Shown here piece by piece: positions 21,481 through 33,800 of a stretch of 64,000 nt of DNA. Source of the DNA: Sophora flavescens (lineage: Eukaryota; Streptophyta; Magnoliopsida; Fabales; Fabaceae); assembly GCA_030762895.1 (NCBI GenBank), contig JAUPTC010000019.1:620001-684000 (forward strand), given 5' to 3'. Both the position numbers and the translations under genes were made by a program. Positions within the stretch are counted from its first letter, which is position 1; each line of letters starts with the position of its first letter. Below the pieces are notes generated by a model. It made no database searches and had not been told where the DNA came from. It was given only the letters and a program-made list of their open reading frames with translations.

Positions 21481-22599
21481 TTGGTCTTGCCTTGTTTTGT
21501 ATGCGAGGTACACGAAGGAATGCTTCCGGGTTGCGAATATTGTAATGGAGAGCATGACACTTGGAGCTGTCCGTTCTACTCCTCGCAAGAATATGTGGAC
21601 TCATGCCATAATTTCTATGACAGCGTTCCCCAGGACAACTATCAGAGTCAGAATCAGTATTGGGGTAATATGAGGGGAGACCATCCGGGTTTCGCTTGGA
21701 GTAATGATGGCGGTGGTCTAGCTTGGCAACCACAACCTCAACAGAATTGGCAACAACAACCTCAACAGGATGGTGGAAAACAACCTTGGGAGTTGGCTCT
21801 TGAGAGAACAAATGCGTTAATTGATAAGATGGCCACATCATTTGAGAAGGCGAATGCGGCAGTAGAGAAGTTAGGTCAGCTCGTAGAATAACAAAATGAG
21901 CGTCTCACAGGTACTTTCTCAGGTGATACCAAGAACAACCCTAAGGACCAATGCGAAGCCATAACAACTAGAAGCGATAGGGTGTAGGAATCTGACTGGG
22001 ATGCAACTAGTTCTCAGGAAGTTGAAGAAGAACTACCACATGTTGAGGAAGAGCAACTTAAGGAAGAGGAATTGACAAGTGACATGGCCCCGAAACAACC
22101 ACATATTGAGGAAGAGCAACCTAAGGAAGAGGAGTTGACAAGTGACAAGGCACCGGAGCAAGGGGGTAGAGATCAAAATGAAGATAAAGTGGTAGAGGAT
22201 TCCACCATGCTTGTCAAGCAACCTGAAATTACTGCATTGGATAACTATGTCGGCTTGCATGCATGTGTGGACATTGGTCAGTTGGTCCCTCCCACTTGTC
22301 TGACACACTTCCTCGTAAAAACACCATTTGACCCGAGAGGAAGTGAGTTCATAATTATGGAGGTCAAAGAAATTTTCACACTTAGACTAGATGGAAGTAT
22401 GGATAGAGTCATATTGCTCCTACAAGGGCCACTTCACAAACCATGGGATCCGGGTGGAGGATTAGATATGATGAGCGTCTCTTGGCCCTTGTACCACAGA
22501 CTATGGGATCCAGGTGGATGCTTCTTAATAAGTCAAGCTCGGGACGTTAAACAAGCGCTACTTGGGAGGCAACCTAAGCTAGGTATCCTTTGGTTTTAG
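21481..22599 (+). pseudogene. E2 gag remnant with zinc knuckle and YVGLHACVDI region
   Basis: One frame with two in-frame stops (TAA 21889-21891 and a TAG near 21985). Residues 18-30 of the first segment form a CX2CX3HX4C zinc knuckle. A Gln/Pro-rich segment and a short helical stretch follow, then acidic repeats (EEEQPKEEELTSDKAPE) and the YVGLHACVDIGQLVPP region, ending in WPLYHRLWDPGG and RDVKQALLGRQPKLG. The capsid part seen in E4 is absent: the gag start (ATGCGAGGTAC) is joined directly to the knuckle region, exactly as in E1. No protease motif is present; the segment after the acidic repeats differs from E4. Confidence 0.7.
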
Positions 22600-22648
22600 T
22601 TTCTGTCATTTTCATTTATATTATTATTATTAAAAAAAAAAAACTTGA

Positions 22649-22878
22649 TTCGCCACGCGAATCCACAATGGCCGCGCGAGACAGAAGCCCTGAATCTCAG
22701 AGGCTTGCTTTCATTTCTGTCTCGCGTCGCGAGGTGTACTTTCGCCTCGCTATTCTGGTCATCATCATCTGTTGGAATTCCAGATTCGCCTCGCGAGATA
22801 CTACTCGCCTCGTTATTCTGGAAAGTGTGAATAACAATTTTCCAGATTCACCTCGCGAGTGGTCTCTCGCCTCGCGAA
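22649..22878. repeat. Second, internal paired dyad array of E2
   Basis: Four pairs downstream of the gag remnant start at 22649/22668, 22721/22741, 22785/22804 and 22847/22866, i.e. 19, 20, 19 and 19 bp. The first is GATTCGC-N3-GCGAATC, a perfect 7-bp stem with flanks different from the LTR copies. The position, outside the LTR, shows the module can spread within an element. Confidence 0.88.
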
Positions 22879-22889
22879 TCTGCACTTAA

Positions 22890-24373
22890 GGTTTTAATTT
22901 ACAGGAGTTCTTCCAGGATGCTATGCAACAGAAGGGAGCCCGTGAGACCAATTGGATGAGGAGGCAACCATGGAAACTCGATCAGGAAGCACCCTCTCCT
23001 CTCCTCACTCTTGTTTTTGTTTTTGCTTTTGTTTTTGTTTTTGTTTGTCACTCTTGAATAATTTGAGAAGATCAAGAGTTTTTGTATGAATGTTGTGTCG
23101 GCAAGCTTGTTGGAATTTAATTAAATTGAGCATAGATTGATTGCATGAATTATATTGACCATTGATGATTTCCCCCTAGGTTCTGAAAATAGAAAATTAA
23201 TCCCCATGTGAAAAATTGAAAATTGAACTTTGAGAATTTTATTGTGATTACTTGATTTATGATAAGTTTGGGGTGAGGGGGTGCACACACTAGGAATTGT
23301 ATCTCGGTCAAACAATTTGCAAAATGTCCATGTGAGGATTTGAGCCTCCAACTTTGTTTTTTTTATTGTGTGAATCACTGTTAAGTTGCACTTTCCCGGA
23401 TTTGCTTGAATCTCGTCATGGTTTGCATGTTTATGTGTTGCATCAAATGATTTAGGCAATTTTCTTTGAAAAACTACTTGGCCTAAAAAGAACCATCCCG
23501 AATGCATGTTCCCTAGTTAACCACATTGAGCCTAATTAGCCTATTGTTTCCTGATGACCCTATATTACAAGCCGAAAATCTGAAAAAACCATGTTAACCC
23601 GATCTTAGGATTAGGAGAGCATGGAAGTGAGCAAGAGAATGGTTGTGAGAAACTAAGTTTGGGGTGGCTACAAGGAGATATGTCATTTTGGGGTGAGAAA
23701 AAGAAAAATAAAGGTTGAAACCCAAGGAAAAAAAAATCAAAATAAATTGCCAAAAGAAAAGGGGCAAATCAAAAGATTAGCAAGGAAAAAGGCTGTAGTC
23801 ACCCGAGACAAAAAGAAAAATGAAAAAAGGAATTTGAGTGGAATATGTGTAAAAAGGTTCATGCTCTCTTAGTTCCTAGGGACTTAAGCCTAGTATCCTT
23901 GAATATCCTACCCTCAGCCAGGCCCCATTACAACCTTTATAAAGACCTTCTGATGTTGCATGCATGTTTTCGTGGGAACCATTTTTGAGATGAAAATCAA
24001 ATTCATGGGAAGTGCTCTTGATATGTGAAAGTGAGTGAAAGTTGATAGCCTAGACATAATTGAGCGAATGAGTGAAATTTTACATACCCTTGTGAGGAAG
24101 GCAATTGTTTGAAATTGGTGATCTTCCTTTTGTGTGTGACCCTGATCCTCAACTTAGACTAATGATTGCATGAATGATGAAGTTCTCAATTGTTTAAAGT
24201 AAATGAATGTGGGGATTACATTGATGTAGGGGGGGGAGATCATTGGAGAAAAACTGTTTTGATTGCATGAAATTTGTACGAAATCGATTGATTCCTTTAG
24301 GCTTGCCAAGTCTTGAGTCCTTTTTGAGTTTTAGCTTGCTTGGGGACAAGCAAGGTTTAAGTTTGGGGTGTTT
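22890..24373 (+). other. E2 non-coding 3' internal region and polypurine tract
   Basis: Includes a (GTTTTT)n-type run (about 23010-23050) and T/A-rich blocks shared with E1 and E4. It ends in GGTTTAAGTTTGGGGTGTTT, the polypurine tract, immediately before the 3' LTR at 24374. I see no gene. Confidence 0.75.
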
Positions 24374-25921
24374 TGATAAGCCTTTGGCTTATCTAGTTTT
24401 ATAACTAGATGGACTGTGGTTTTTGTGCAAATTATTCGAGTTCAATCTCGTTTTCGCCCAAATTTGGCCTTGTTTTATTCCTAAGTAGACTTTTACTCGT
24501 TCTAGGCATTTTTAGTAGTTTTTAGTCTATTTTGAATAGAATTACGCTTTTTGTGTCTTTTTATTGTTTCAGGTTAGAAGTGAAGCTCCGGGAGTCAAGG
24601 AAAGTCAAGAAGCAGTGGAAAAAGCACTTCTGGAGATACTCGTCGCGTGAGTGGATGCTCGCCTCGCGAGCCTGAACATCAGATAAAGCAGCAACAGTCA
24701 TCACTCTGGTTCGCCCCGCGAACAGTCTGATCGCCTCGCGAATCATGAAGACCTGGAAGTCAGAGACCATCACGGCTTAGCCGTGATGAAGGTCACAGCC
24801 TAGAATTGAAGTCTCGCCCCGCGAAAAGAATCTCGCCCCGCGAGAGTTTGAAGACCCTGGAAGACAGAGACCATCACGGCCTAGCCGTGATGAAGGTCAC
24901 GGCTGTGACAGATTGAAGTTGGAAGACTCGCCTCGTGAACACACTCTCGCCTCGCGAGAATCCAAATTGAAAGCGCGCCAAAACTAATAATTCGCCTCGC
25001 AAAATGTTGTTCGCCCCGCGAGCGGGCGAGAAACAGAATCCTTATTTAAAGGCTGTTTCAGATCAGAATTGCAGGGAGTTTTTGGAGAGCTTTGGATCCA
25101 GATTCGAATCCTAGTTTTTTCCACTGTAGAGTAGCGTTTAGGCCAGATTTCTTTTCTCTTTGGAGCTGCGTCTCCTCTTTTCTTTTCTTTTTTTTTATTT
25201 TACGATGGTGATTATGTCCGATTGTTTGTCTATGAGCATGAGGAACTAATCCCCTCGTCTGAGGGAGCAATGAAGCCACCCATGGCGGTGTAGATTCGAT
25301 GTGATGTATGTCTTTCTCCCTTGTCTCAATTTATGTTTTCCAATTCTGATTTGATTGCGTTGATCATATGTGTTGCGTGATTGACTAGTTAAACGTGTTG
25401 AGGCTGAGAGGCGATTCGCGTTTTAGAACTTGAATTGGGATCACTAATCGAATATTACACGAGAGTGAGTAGGAGATTAGTGCAACCTTATAGGGAACAA
25501 GAATTAATAGAATTCGATATTAGGATTATGAGACCTAGTAAGTAATTAATCCAATCATCGAATACGTCCTATTGAGCACGAAAGTGGATATAGGAGAATT
25601 TGGGGGTCCCGGTTGACATTATAATTGAACTTATGGAGGAATTCATCATCACTTGGGTATGCATGTTGGGTAGGTGGATTTGTGACCTTGGACATTTTAA
25701 TTTCAGATTTTTAGTTAATTATTTTATTAGATTTGTTAATTTAGATTTCAATCCTATTTCCCCCTCAATCTCAACCACCTTCTGTAACTTGACCAAACGT
25801 ATCTGATTTCCCGCGGATTAGTCGAATTGGTAGCCCAATCCCTGAGTTCGACCTCGGTAATTACTTACTGTGTTTATTTTATTACTTGCGACGACCCGGT
25901 ACACTTGCCGGTGACTCAACA
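24374..25921 (+). repeat. E2 3' LTR
   Basis: 1548 bp, near identical to 19802-21348. Dyad array at 24639-25022. Differences include TCGCCGCGCGAG to TCGTCGCGTGAG and a better preserved second pair. Confidence 0.93.
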
Positions 25922-26200
25922 GGTATGCTTGGGAGGATGGGATGGGGTGGTTAGTAATAGAGTGAGGTGGTATAGGAGTTCATTTATTAATGGAGTGAGA
26001 TGATTTATGATGGTAAAGCAAACAACTCCATCCCATCCAAACCCCCAATTTTTATACCTCCAAATTGGGGGTTTGGGATTTCCCACTCAATCTTCCAAAC
26101 AATGGATTGGTATATTTTTACTACTTCACCCCACTCCATCCTAAACCACTCCATTATTAACCACTCCACTCCATGCTCTCCAAAACTCCCAAACATAGCC

Positions 26201-26532
26201 TTACCACTCACTCACCTTGCCAATGTCACTCACCATCGTCTGGCTATTGTCAACTCCTCTTAGAGTGGTTCCATTTCGTCTTCATCCATCCTAGATCTGG
26301 TGTTGTCTGTCGCACCCTCCCAGTCACCGTCTTCTCAACATCCATCGTAGGAAAAGATTTTCATTTCCTGTTTGAATCTAAGATTGAGAAAGCATCATCT
26401 CACCATCAATATCAACAACTCATCTGATTCAGAGGGGTTCCGTTCCGTCTTCATCCATTCTAGATCTGTAGCTGTGTGAGAAATCAGAAGCCCACGGTGC
26501 TTCCTACTTCGTTCCTGCATCTCGCCGTTAAG
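26201..26532 (+). other. Host duplication copy A: probable F-box gene leader exon
   Basis: This stretch, ending at TTAAG followed by GTATGATATG (donor at 26533), is repeated in copy B (62670-63001) and, in part, copy C (37493-37577). Copy C lies upstream of the F-box coding exon, and the exon-2 acceptor TATATGCAG is present in A and C. I infer a non-coding first exon of a tandemly duplicated F-box gene; expression data are needed to prove it. Confidence 0.5.
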
Positions 26533-27349
26533 GTATGATATGATCTGGCTTGCTTCCCACTTCTCAGATCTATATGTTCTGTGGTTATTAGCTAGAAAAA
26601 CATATTTTCACTTTTATTAGCTGAGATGGTGTGTGTTGTTTGGTGCTTAGAGCATCTCCATCGGTAGTTCTTAACTGAGTTCCTTGAGTTCAGAACCGGT
26701 TCTTATTTTTGTATACCATTGGAGCATGTCTATGATGAAACCCCCAATCGAAATCCCCTTTTACCAAACTGACATCTGCATCATCAAAGTGGAGATGCTC
26801 TTTTAGATCCTTATGAGATCCCCTTGAATCCTATGTAGCATATTTGGACCCACTTAAAAATAATTAAGAACCAAATAACTAAGAACCATTGGAGATGCTC
26901 TTAGAGCCTTATGAGATTAGTTAGTTGCTGCATTTTTTTTAAAAAAAAATTTCGGCTGCCCGCAATGCTGGATTTTTATGTCCCACATGCCTCGGGTTCC
27001 CTGCTTCAATGTTGCAATGCTGGTGCATTGGTGTTGTTCCTTTGGTTTCTCGGGTCCCCTGCTGATTGGTGTTTCTGCTCTTTTATAATTTTCTTTCAAT
27101 TGGGGCACTTTATTTTACTGATGTCTTTACTTGCTTGTCTTATTTTTCATTTCTAGTCTTCTACTGCTACATAAGGTGTAGCTTTGTTAGCATTCCTTGT
27201 GCTTCAGATTTAGCTTCTTATCAATGAAATTTTTAGCTTATAAAAAAATGTTAGCATACTATCTTACGATAAGTTGTTTGCATTTTCTGCATGATATTAT
27301 CTTAATAGATGCTGTTGCAGCTTTATTCAAAACACTTTTATATGCTGTA
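26533..27349 (+). other. Copy A first-intron sequence
   Basis: Shared with copies B (63002-63960) and C (37578-46500) apart from mobile insertions. No ORF. It is interrupted at 27349 by E3. Confidence 0.55.
26650..26900. mobile_element. Tourist-like MITE in copy A intron
   Basis: 251 bp with GAGCATCTCC at one end, GGAGATGCTC at the other, and a TTA duplication (26647-26649 and 26901-26903). Copy C is an empty site (GTTACTTTTAGCCTTATGAG near 38028); copy B keeps only its 5' part (63119-63203). Confidence 0.88.
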
Positions 27350-29318
27350 TGATTACGATCCGGCAAGTGTGTCGTTTCGTTGCAAGTAATAAAAACACGG
27401 TAAGTAAATACTGAGGTCGAACACAAGGATTGGAAGACTACTTTATCTAGATTTGAAGAAGATAGCTAATAATTGACCAAGTCAAAGATGATAAAGAGAA
27501 GGAGAGAGTTTGTTAGGGATAAATTAATTATATAAAACAAATACAAATTAAAGCAAGATAAAAAACGTTATCTAATCAATTATTTAGATAATGATAGTGA
27601 GCTCTAAGGTCACGAATCTACCTATCCTATCAAGCAAGTTACCCAAGTGTTTATCTCCTTATCTCTATGTTCAATTTAATTTCTTGTCAACCGGGAACCC
27701 TCAATTATCTTAATGTCACTTCCAATTTTCAAAAGGAACTATCTACAATTGCAAGTCGTCAATTTCCCAATTTATTCTACCCATAACTAGATTTATTAAG
27801 TTCTTGGTTCCCTATAGCGATTGCACCGCTTTCCTATTCTATCCCTAGTAATGGTCGAACGGTGTTTTTAATTCAAGTCCTAAGCACGAATCGCTTCCCA
27901 GCCTCAACACACTAGACTAGTTAACCACAGACCTTTACGATGAACGCAAACACATCAGAATTAAGAAACAAGAAAAGAGACATGGGTATAAGAAAATATT
28001 ACTTGAATTCACTATTCTATCAAATATGATTTCATCATTCTCTTAGAGAAAGAAAATTAGCTCCTCATCACGTTCATAACAAAATAAAATAAAAAGCGAA
28101 CAGAAAATAATCGTAAAATTAACGGATATACGGCTCCAACAGAAGCAAGGAAAAGAAGGCACCATGCGCTGTGTTGCTGCGCTAGCCCGCTGTTTTTGCG
28201 CCCCTCTCTACTCTCTTGCTGCAGTTCTGCTCTGACGCTGTCTTCTATATATAGTGCAGCAACATCCAATTTGAAAGTTGATTTCATAAGCTATGTGGGC
28301 CCAAGGTAGATATTGATGAAGTCAACATTAAATTTCCAAATCCCAATGACTTTTCCTCATCTTTAATGCCATCACGCTGGACGTCTTTTTTAGTTGCAAT
28401 CAGTTTTACCTTCATGTGGCCCATTGCTCTATAGTTATCAAATTCAATTAGATAGTGTATGTATTCTTTCACATGGGCCCACTTGTCTTTGCACTAACCA
28501 TATTTTTACTTGAATTCCAATTCCAATTGCCCGTAGCTTCACGTTGACAGATTCATAAGTGAATCCAATTGGATCACTGATTACTTGTGGGTCCATCGAC
28601 AATTTGTTTGATAACGCTACCTCTCAATTTAGTCAATCTTCAATCGGTCTTGTAATTGATTGCCAAAATCTTTTTCTTGTCTTCAATATCAATTCCATTT
28701 TATGATTGATATTTTTTAATGGCTTCAATCTTTTAAATTAATTATCAAATTTTATCATATCCTTTATCGTTGTTATAGGCAATTATTATCCAAATCCAAA
28801 TTGATTTGGACTTCAAAATCATCATGTGGGTTTCTGCAATCTTAGTTCTTGTGACTCGTGTGACTTTGGCTGTAAGCAGATTTGAATATTCGCGGGGCGA
28901 AGAATGTCTCGTGGGGCGAGATAGAACGCTCTCAGATTTCCTGTGTCTGTCTCGCGGGACGAATCCTGTCTCGCAGGGCGAGACTGAAAGACTCAAATTC
29001 CTTGCTCAACATCAGCTCTGGCTCGCGGGGCAAGCTCTGTCTCGAGGGGTGAGACCTTGAAATTCTTCTTTTTGCTTATTTTCTTCTATTTTCCAAGTTC
29101 CCTTGAGTTTCACTTTTAACCTGAAAATAAAAGTAGCATTCAATGCTTTATTTGACTCAAAAATAACTAAATTATCCTAAAAACTACTTAAAAGACTCAA
29201 AATGTTGCTCGAGGGCAATTTAAGCCAAATTTGGGTGAAAACGAGATTAAACTCGAATAATTAGCACAAAAACCATGGCCTCACTAACTATAAAACTAGA
29301 TGAGTCATAGGCTTATCA
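27350..29318 (-). repeat. E3 left LTR (3' LTR in sense)
   Basis: Starts TGATTACGATCC on plus, ends GGCTTATCA. A TATA box TATATATAG lies at about 28246-28256 (read on minus CTATATATAG). Three dyad pairs lie at 28890-29053. Confidence 0.9.
28890..29053. repeat. Paired dyad array in E3 left LTR
   Basis: Core starts 28890/28909, 28952/28971 and 29023/29042, all 19 bp apart. The first is TTCGC-N3-GCGAA, a compensated form of CTCGC-N3-GCGAG. The other LTR has them at 36918/36937, 36978/36997 (19 bp) and 37049/37067 (18 bp, one base lost). The CATCACGGC dyads are missing, and the array lies about 600 bp from the TATA box rather than next to it. Confidence 0.9.
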
Positions 29319-30885
29319 AAATACCCCAAACTTAAACTTTGCTTATCCCCAAGAAAACTAAAACTCAAAAAGACTTAAACTGGTAAGCTCAATGGACTCA
29401 AATATTTTCGCACAAATTTCATGCAAATTTTATCAATTCAATTTTTCATCAATGCAATCCCCACATTCATTTACTTTAAACAAAGAAAAATTCAATCATA
29501 CATTCAATCATTAATCTAAGTCAAGGATCCAACATACACACAAAAAGGAGATCACAAATTTCAAACAATTGCCTTCCTCACAAGGGCATTTAGTATTTCA
29601 CTCATTCACTCATTTGTCTAGGTTATCAACTTTCACTCAATTTCACATTTTAAGAGCACCTTCCATGAATTTGATCTTCATCTCAAAAAAATTCCCACAA
29701 AAACATGTATGCAACATCAAAATGTCTTTTAAAGGTTGTAATGGGGCCTGACTAAAAGTATGATATACAAAGGTACAAGGTTAAGACCCTAGGAAGTAAG
29801 AGAGCATGAAACTTTTTATACTTTTATTTTCACTCTAATCTCTTTTTTCTTTCGTTTTTTTTAATACTTGGGTGGCTGCAAACTTTTCCTTTTAATACCC
29901 CTTTTGACATTTTTGTACCCTTTTTTTTTCTTTTTTTTCTTTTTTTTTGCCTTTCGCTTCAACCTTTTTGCTTTTTCTTTTTCTCAACCAAAACAACATG
30001 ATAAACTTTGTAGCCACCCCAAACTTAGTTTCCAAACAACACTTATATTGCTAAGTTTTCATGCTCTCCTAAATCCTAAGATTGGGTTAACATGGTTTTT
30101 CCTGATTTATAGATTGTATTGTAAGGTTATTAAGAACAATAGGCTTTAAAGCTCAATGTGGCTTACCAGGGATCATGCATTAAGGTTGGTTCAATTTAGG
30201 CCAAGTAGTTATTGCAAAGAAATTACCTAAATCATTTGATACAAACATATGAACATGCAAACCAAGAAGAGATTCAAGCAAATCTTGGAAAGTACAACTT
30301 AAAAGTGATTCACACAATTAAAAACTATGTTGGAGGCTCAAATTCCTCACCCAGACATTTTTGCAAATTGTTTGACCGAGATACAATCCCTAGTGTGCAC
30401 ATCCATTTACCCTAAGCTTGTCATAAATCATACATTCACAATAAAATTTCTCAAAGTTTAATTTTCAATTTTTCACATGGGGATCAATTTTCAAAACATT
30501 AGGGGGAATCATCATAAATCAACATTTTTCAAGCAATCCATTTATGCTAAATTCAAATAAATCCCTTCAAGCTTACCAACACAAGACTCACATGCATATG
30601 ACTCATAGCAAAGAAAAGAAAACTAAAAAGAGAGGGGTTTAGAAAAACTCATTGAAGATGCTTCCACCCGGATCCCATAGTCTGTGGTACAAAGGCCAAG
30701 AGATGCCCAAGATGTAAGACCTTCCTCCCGGATCCCATGGCTTGTGGAGTGGAGATGGAATAAGCAAGTGGGAGGAAATTCCATTGACTTCTTTAATTGC
30801 TAAGATGAGCTCACTTACTCCCGGGTCAAATGAAAGTCACCTACTCCAAGAATGACCTTTATGTAAATAGTTTCTCCATGAAGCA
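29319..30885 (-). other. E3 non-coding internal region
   Basis: Polypurine tract beside the LTR (ACCCCAAACTTAAAC on plus at about 29323-29337), T-rich stretch 29920-29950 and blocks related to E1/E4 3' regions. Around 30660-30760 lies the end of the element ORF (sense tail WPLYHRLWDPGG-like), separated from the rest by the solo LTR. Confidence 0.65.
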
Positions 30886-33800
30886 TGTAACGCCCCAATT
30901 TTTCTATTTTTCTATAATAGTAAATACATGTTTATATGTGTTTATTTTTGTTAAAATCCAGAAAATGATTTTAGATAAACTAAACACATTGTCTTGCTCT
31001 ACCTTACCGTAGAAAGTCACGGTAAAATTTTCGGTTGAAAATTCAGATGAAAGTCGGTCTGCGTTTTCACTGACAGTAAAAGTTTACTAAACAGATAACC
31101 TAATTTTGACCCGCGAACGAAACGATTAGTGTTTTTGTAGTGTTCCCATTGATCTTGGTCATTTTTGAAAATTTACGTTCGAAAATAAAATATAATATTT
31201 TATTCGGGTGAAATCGTTGAAAACTACGATCGGAAACCTTAACCGGGTAGGAAATGGAGCAGAATAGGGAGCTAAAAAGGGTTGAAGTGACTTGTTGGAA
31301 AAGTAGGACATGCTGATGGAAGTCTCTAGTCACATCCTAGAAAAGTGTCATGATTACACTTTTAATATACTTTAATCCAAAAATCAATTTTCTCTCACTT
31401 TTTCCAACCAAACACCTCCCTAACCAAAACTTGCTCTCCAAGCTCAATCTCCTCCCCCCCCAACACGCCACCTTCTCTCTCTCCCTCTATACTCTATATA
31501 AACACTCATTTTCTTTCATTTTCAACTTTACTTCACTTCAAGCTTCATAGTTCTACTTCTTCAAGTGTTCATCTTCATCATTTTCTTCAAGTTTCAAAGG
31601 TAATGATCTATGCTCTTACTCATCTAAGTATTCTTTTCATTCATTTTGAGAGTTATACCATATTCACTCATTTTTTATTCTTAGATCTAGAAAATTTAAA
31701 AATCTCTAGAAATTAGTAGAAAAATCCATTTGAGTTGAAACCAATTTCTATGGACTCACAATGATCTCTATATTGTTTATCTAAGAGCTTGCATCAAACA
31801 AAAATTTCCTTCCCTATTTTCCTAGCAAGGCAGAATCTATGTGTTTGTGGAGCAAGGAAGTTTTGTTTCAACTTTTGTTAAATGATCATTGATTTAAGCT
31901 CTTCAATACCTTTTGTTGTCAAATCTAAAAGCTTGAGAAGTTTGAAAATCTCTAGCCTATTTGTATGTGTCTTGGCTGAAACCCTAAGCTTGTGGCTTAG
32001 AGGAGTTTTTATTCAATCTTTGTTAAATGATCATTGGTTATGAACCTCTAATACTTAAGGATCATTGATCCATGAGTTTGAGAAATTTTGAAAATCTCTA
32101 ACCTTACTTTTGTACCTTAGTTGAACCTATGCCTTAGTTGGATGAGATGTTTTTGGTTGTTTTAACTTGTGTTATGTGTTGGAATCTTTAGACTTCCGTC
32201 CCGAAGCAAGTCGAGGAAGATCGTAGAACTCAACAAAAAACGAAAGACCTTGTTTGCTTTGGAATCAAGTAAGGGGAGCTTACCTGAGGGATTTTTCCCG
32301 ATAGCTATATGCTATTATTTGTGGTATGCTAAGTTGTTTTAAATTTTACTGTGATTTCCTGAGTTTATCTGATGTGGTTAAAATTGTCTGTTTTACATAT
32401 TTGAGCTTGATGATTTATTTGTAGAAATGTGTTATAACTTGGAGATGTGGCATGAACTGTATTGTCTGAAATGATGTTGATGTGAAAATTATACTGTTGT
32501 TGATTGTTGTTTGAGAAGCCTGACATTCGTCAGTGCTCAATCAATTATTGAGATAAAAGCCTTAAAAAGCCTTATGAGGAATTTTGACAATGATAATATT
32601 TAGTTGATGATTTCTTTTGATAAAAGAGAAAATAATGGATAATTACAAGGATGAAATCGTAAAAAGATTTCAGTACGTTATCTTTTTCAAAATGTAGATG
32701 AAAAGTTATTTTAAGAAATTTATGTGTCAATTTCTTTTGATGAAAGAAGAAGAATAAGAATGGAATTGAGAAAGAAATACATTTTAGTATGTTATCATTT
32801 TCAAGAATGAAGTGGAAAATCATTTTAAGAACTAAGCGTTGAAATATAGAAGGAAAAACATTTAACTTATAAGTTTCTTTTCATATAAGCGGAAACGATT
32901 TCGAAAGGTGTTTATAAAATAGAATTCATGAGAAAAATGATTTTAAAATATTTTCGGGTTAGCAATGACTTTAGAAAAGTATTTTTACAAAGTTAGGATG
33001 TTGTTTCGAAAAAGGGAAGAATTTCAAAAGAAGGTGGGTTTAAGGAAAAAGTGGGTTTATCTATAACTTAGTGTTTCTAAATGAATTTCAATGAAAAGGA
33101 TTTCTGGAAAAATTTACTTTTGAAAATATTCCGGCAGGCTTGGATAAGTTGTTGAAGTTTCATTTTGTATTTGTGTTTCACTGAACGAAAATGAATAAAT
33201 ATTTTGAAAGATGAATCTGGTATGCGAGACGTCGAATACTAGAGTTCTATAACTTAGACGTAGATATTGGATCCGTGTCACGTTGTTGTGGATTATGCGT
33301 CCTATTCACGTTGTGATAAAACGTGGAAAAGTTGAAAGTTGTTTTCTATGACCCCAAGTCTTGACTGGTACATCAATCTAAGGTGTTGTGATTGAGCACT
33401 CGGACTGTGTGTCTCGTGTTGATGTTGATAATTTCAAAACGTTAAAATTTATGAAAAGTCGTTAGCTTTTGAGCTTCGACAACGAAAGAGTATGAACACA
33501 AAGAAAACATTGAGAACAATTGTTTTACATGCATTTTAGGCAGACGTGCCTCACATTGATAGGAGTGATGCCTTGATAATCAGGTATTCAAAATACGATG
33601 TATCACTACATCCTGGGATGGGACAGTGTGTTATTAAATCCATGAGCTTGGAATACTGCATCCTGGGATGGGACAATATGCTATGGATGTTTAATCACTT
33701 AACATGATGCCAAAGTGGTTGCGATTTGAGTTTGATCAACTCTTAGAATGACGAAGGGATCTCATGAGATTAAGTTAGAGCCTGAATATTGAAGTGTCAT

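Larger units (their letters stand above)
19802..25921 (+). mobile_element. E2: non-autonomous Athila-like LTR retrotransposon
   Basis: 6.1 kb with perfect duplication GGTAT (19797-19801 and 25922-25926), LTRs of 1547 and 1548 bp that are near identical, an intact tRNA-Asp primer site and a polypurine tract. The empty site exists in copy B (62351-62380), which confirms both borders independently. It encodes only a gag C-terminal remnant. It has a second dyad array inside the body (22649-22878) not seen in E1 or E4. Confidence 0.95.
19796..26200. mobile_element. Tourist-like MITE A, split by E2
   Basis: Terminal inverted repeats GGGTATGCTTGGGAG (from 19796) and CTCCCAAACATAGCC (to 26200), with a TTA target duplication (19793-19795 and 26201-26203) typical of PIF/Harbinger MITEs. 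E2 is inserted six bases inside it. Without E2 the MITE is about 280 bp. The intact sister is at 62367-62669. Confidence 0.8.
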
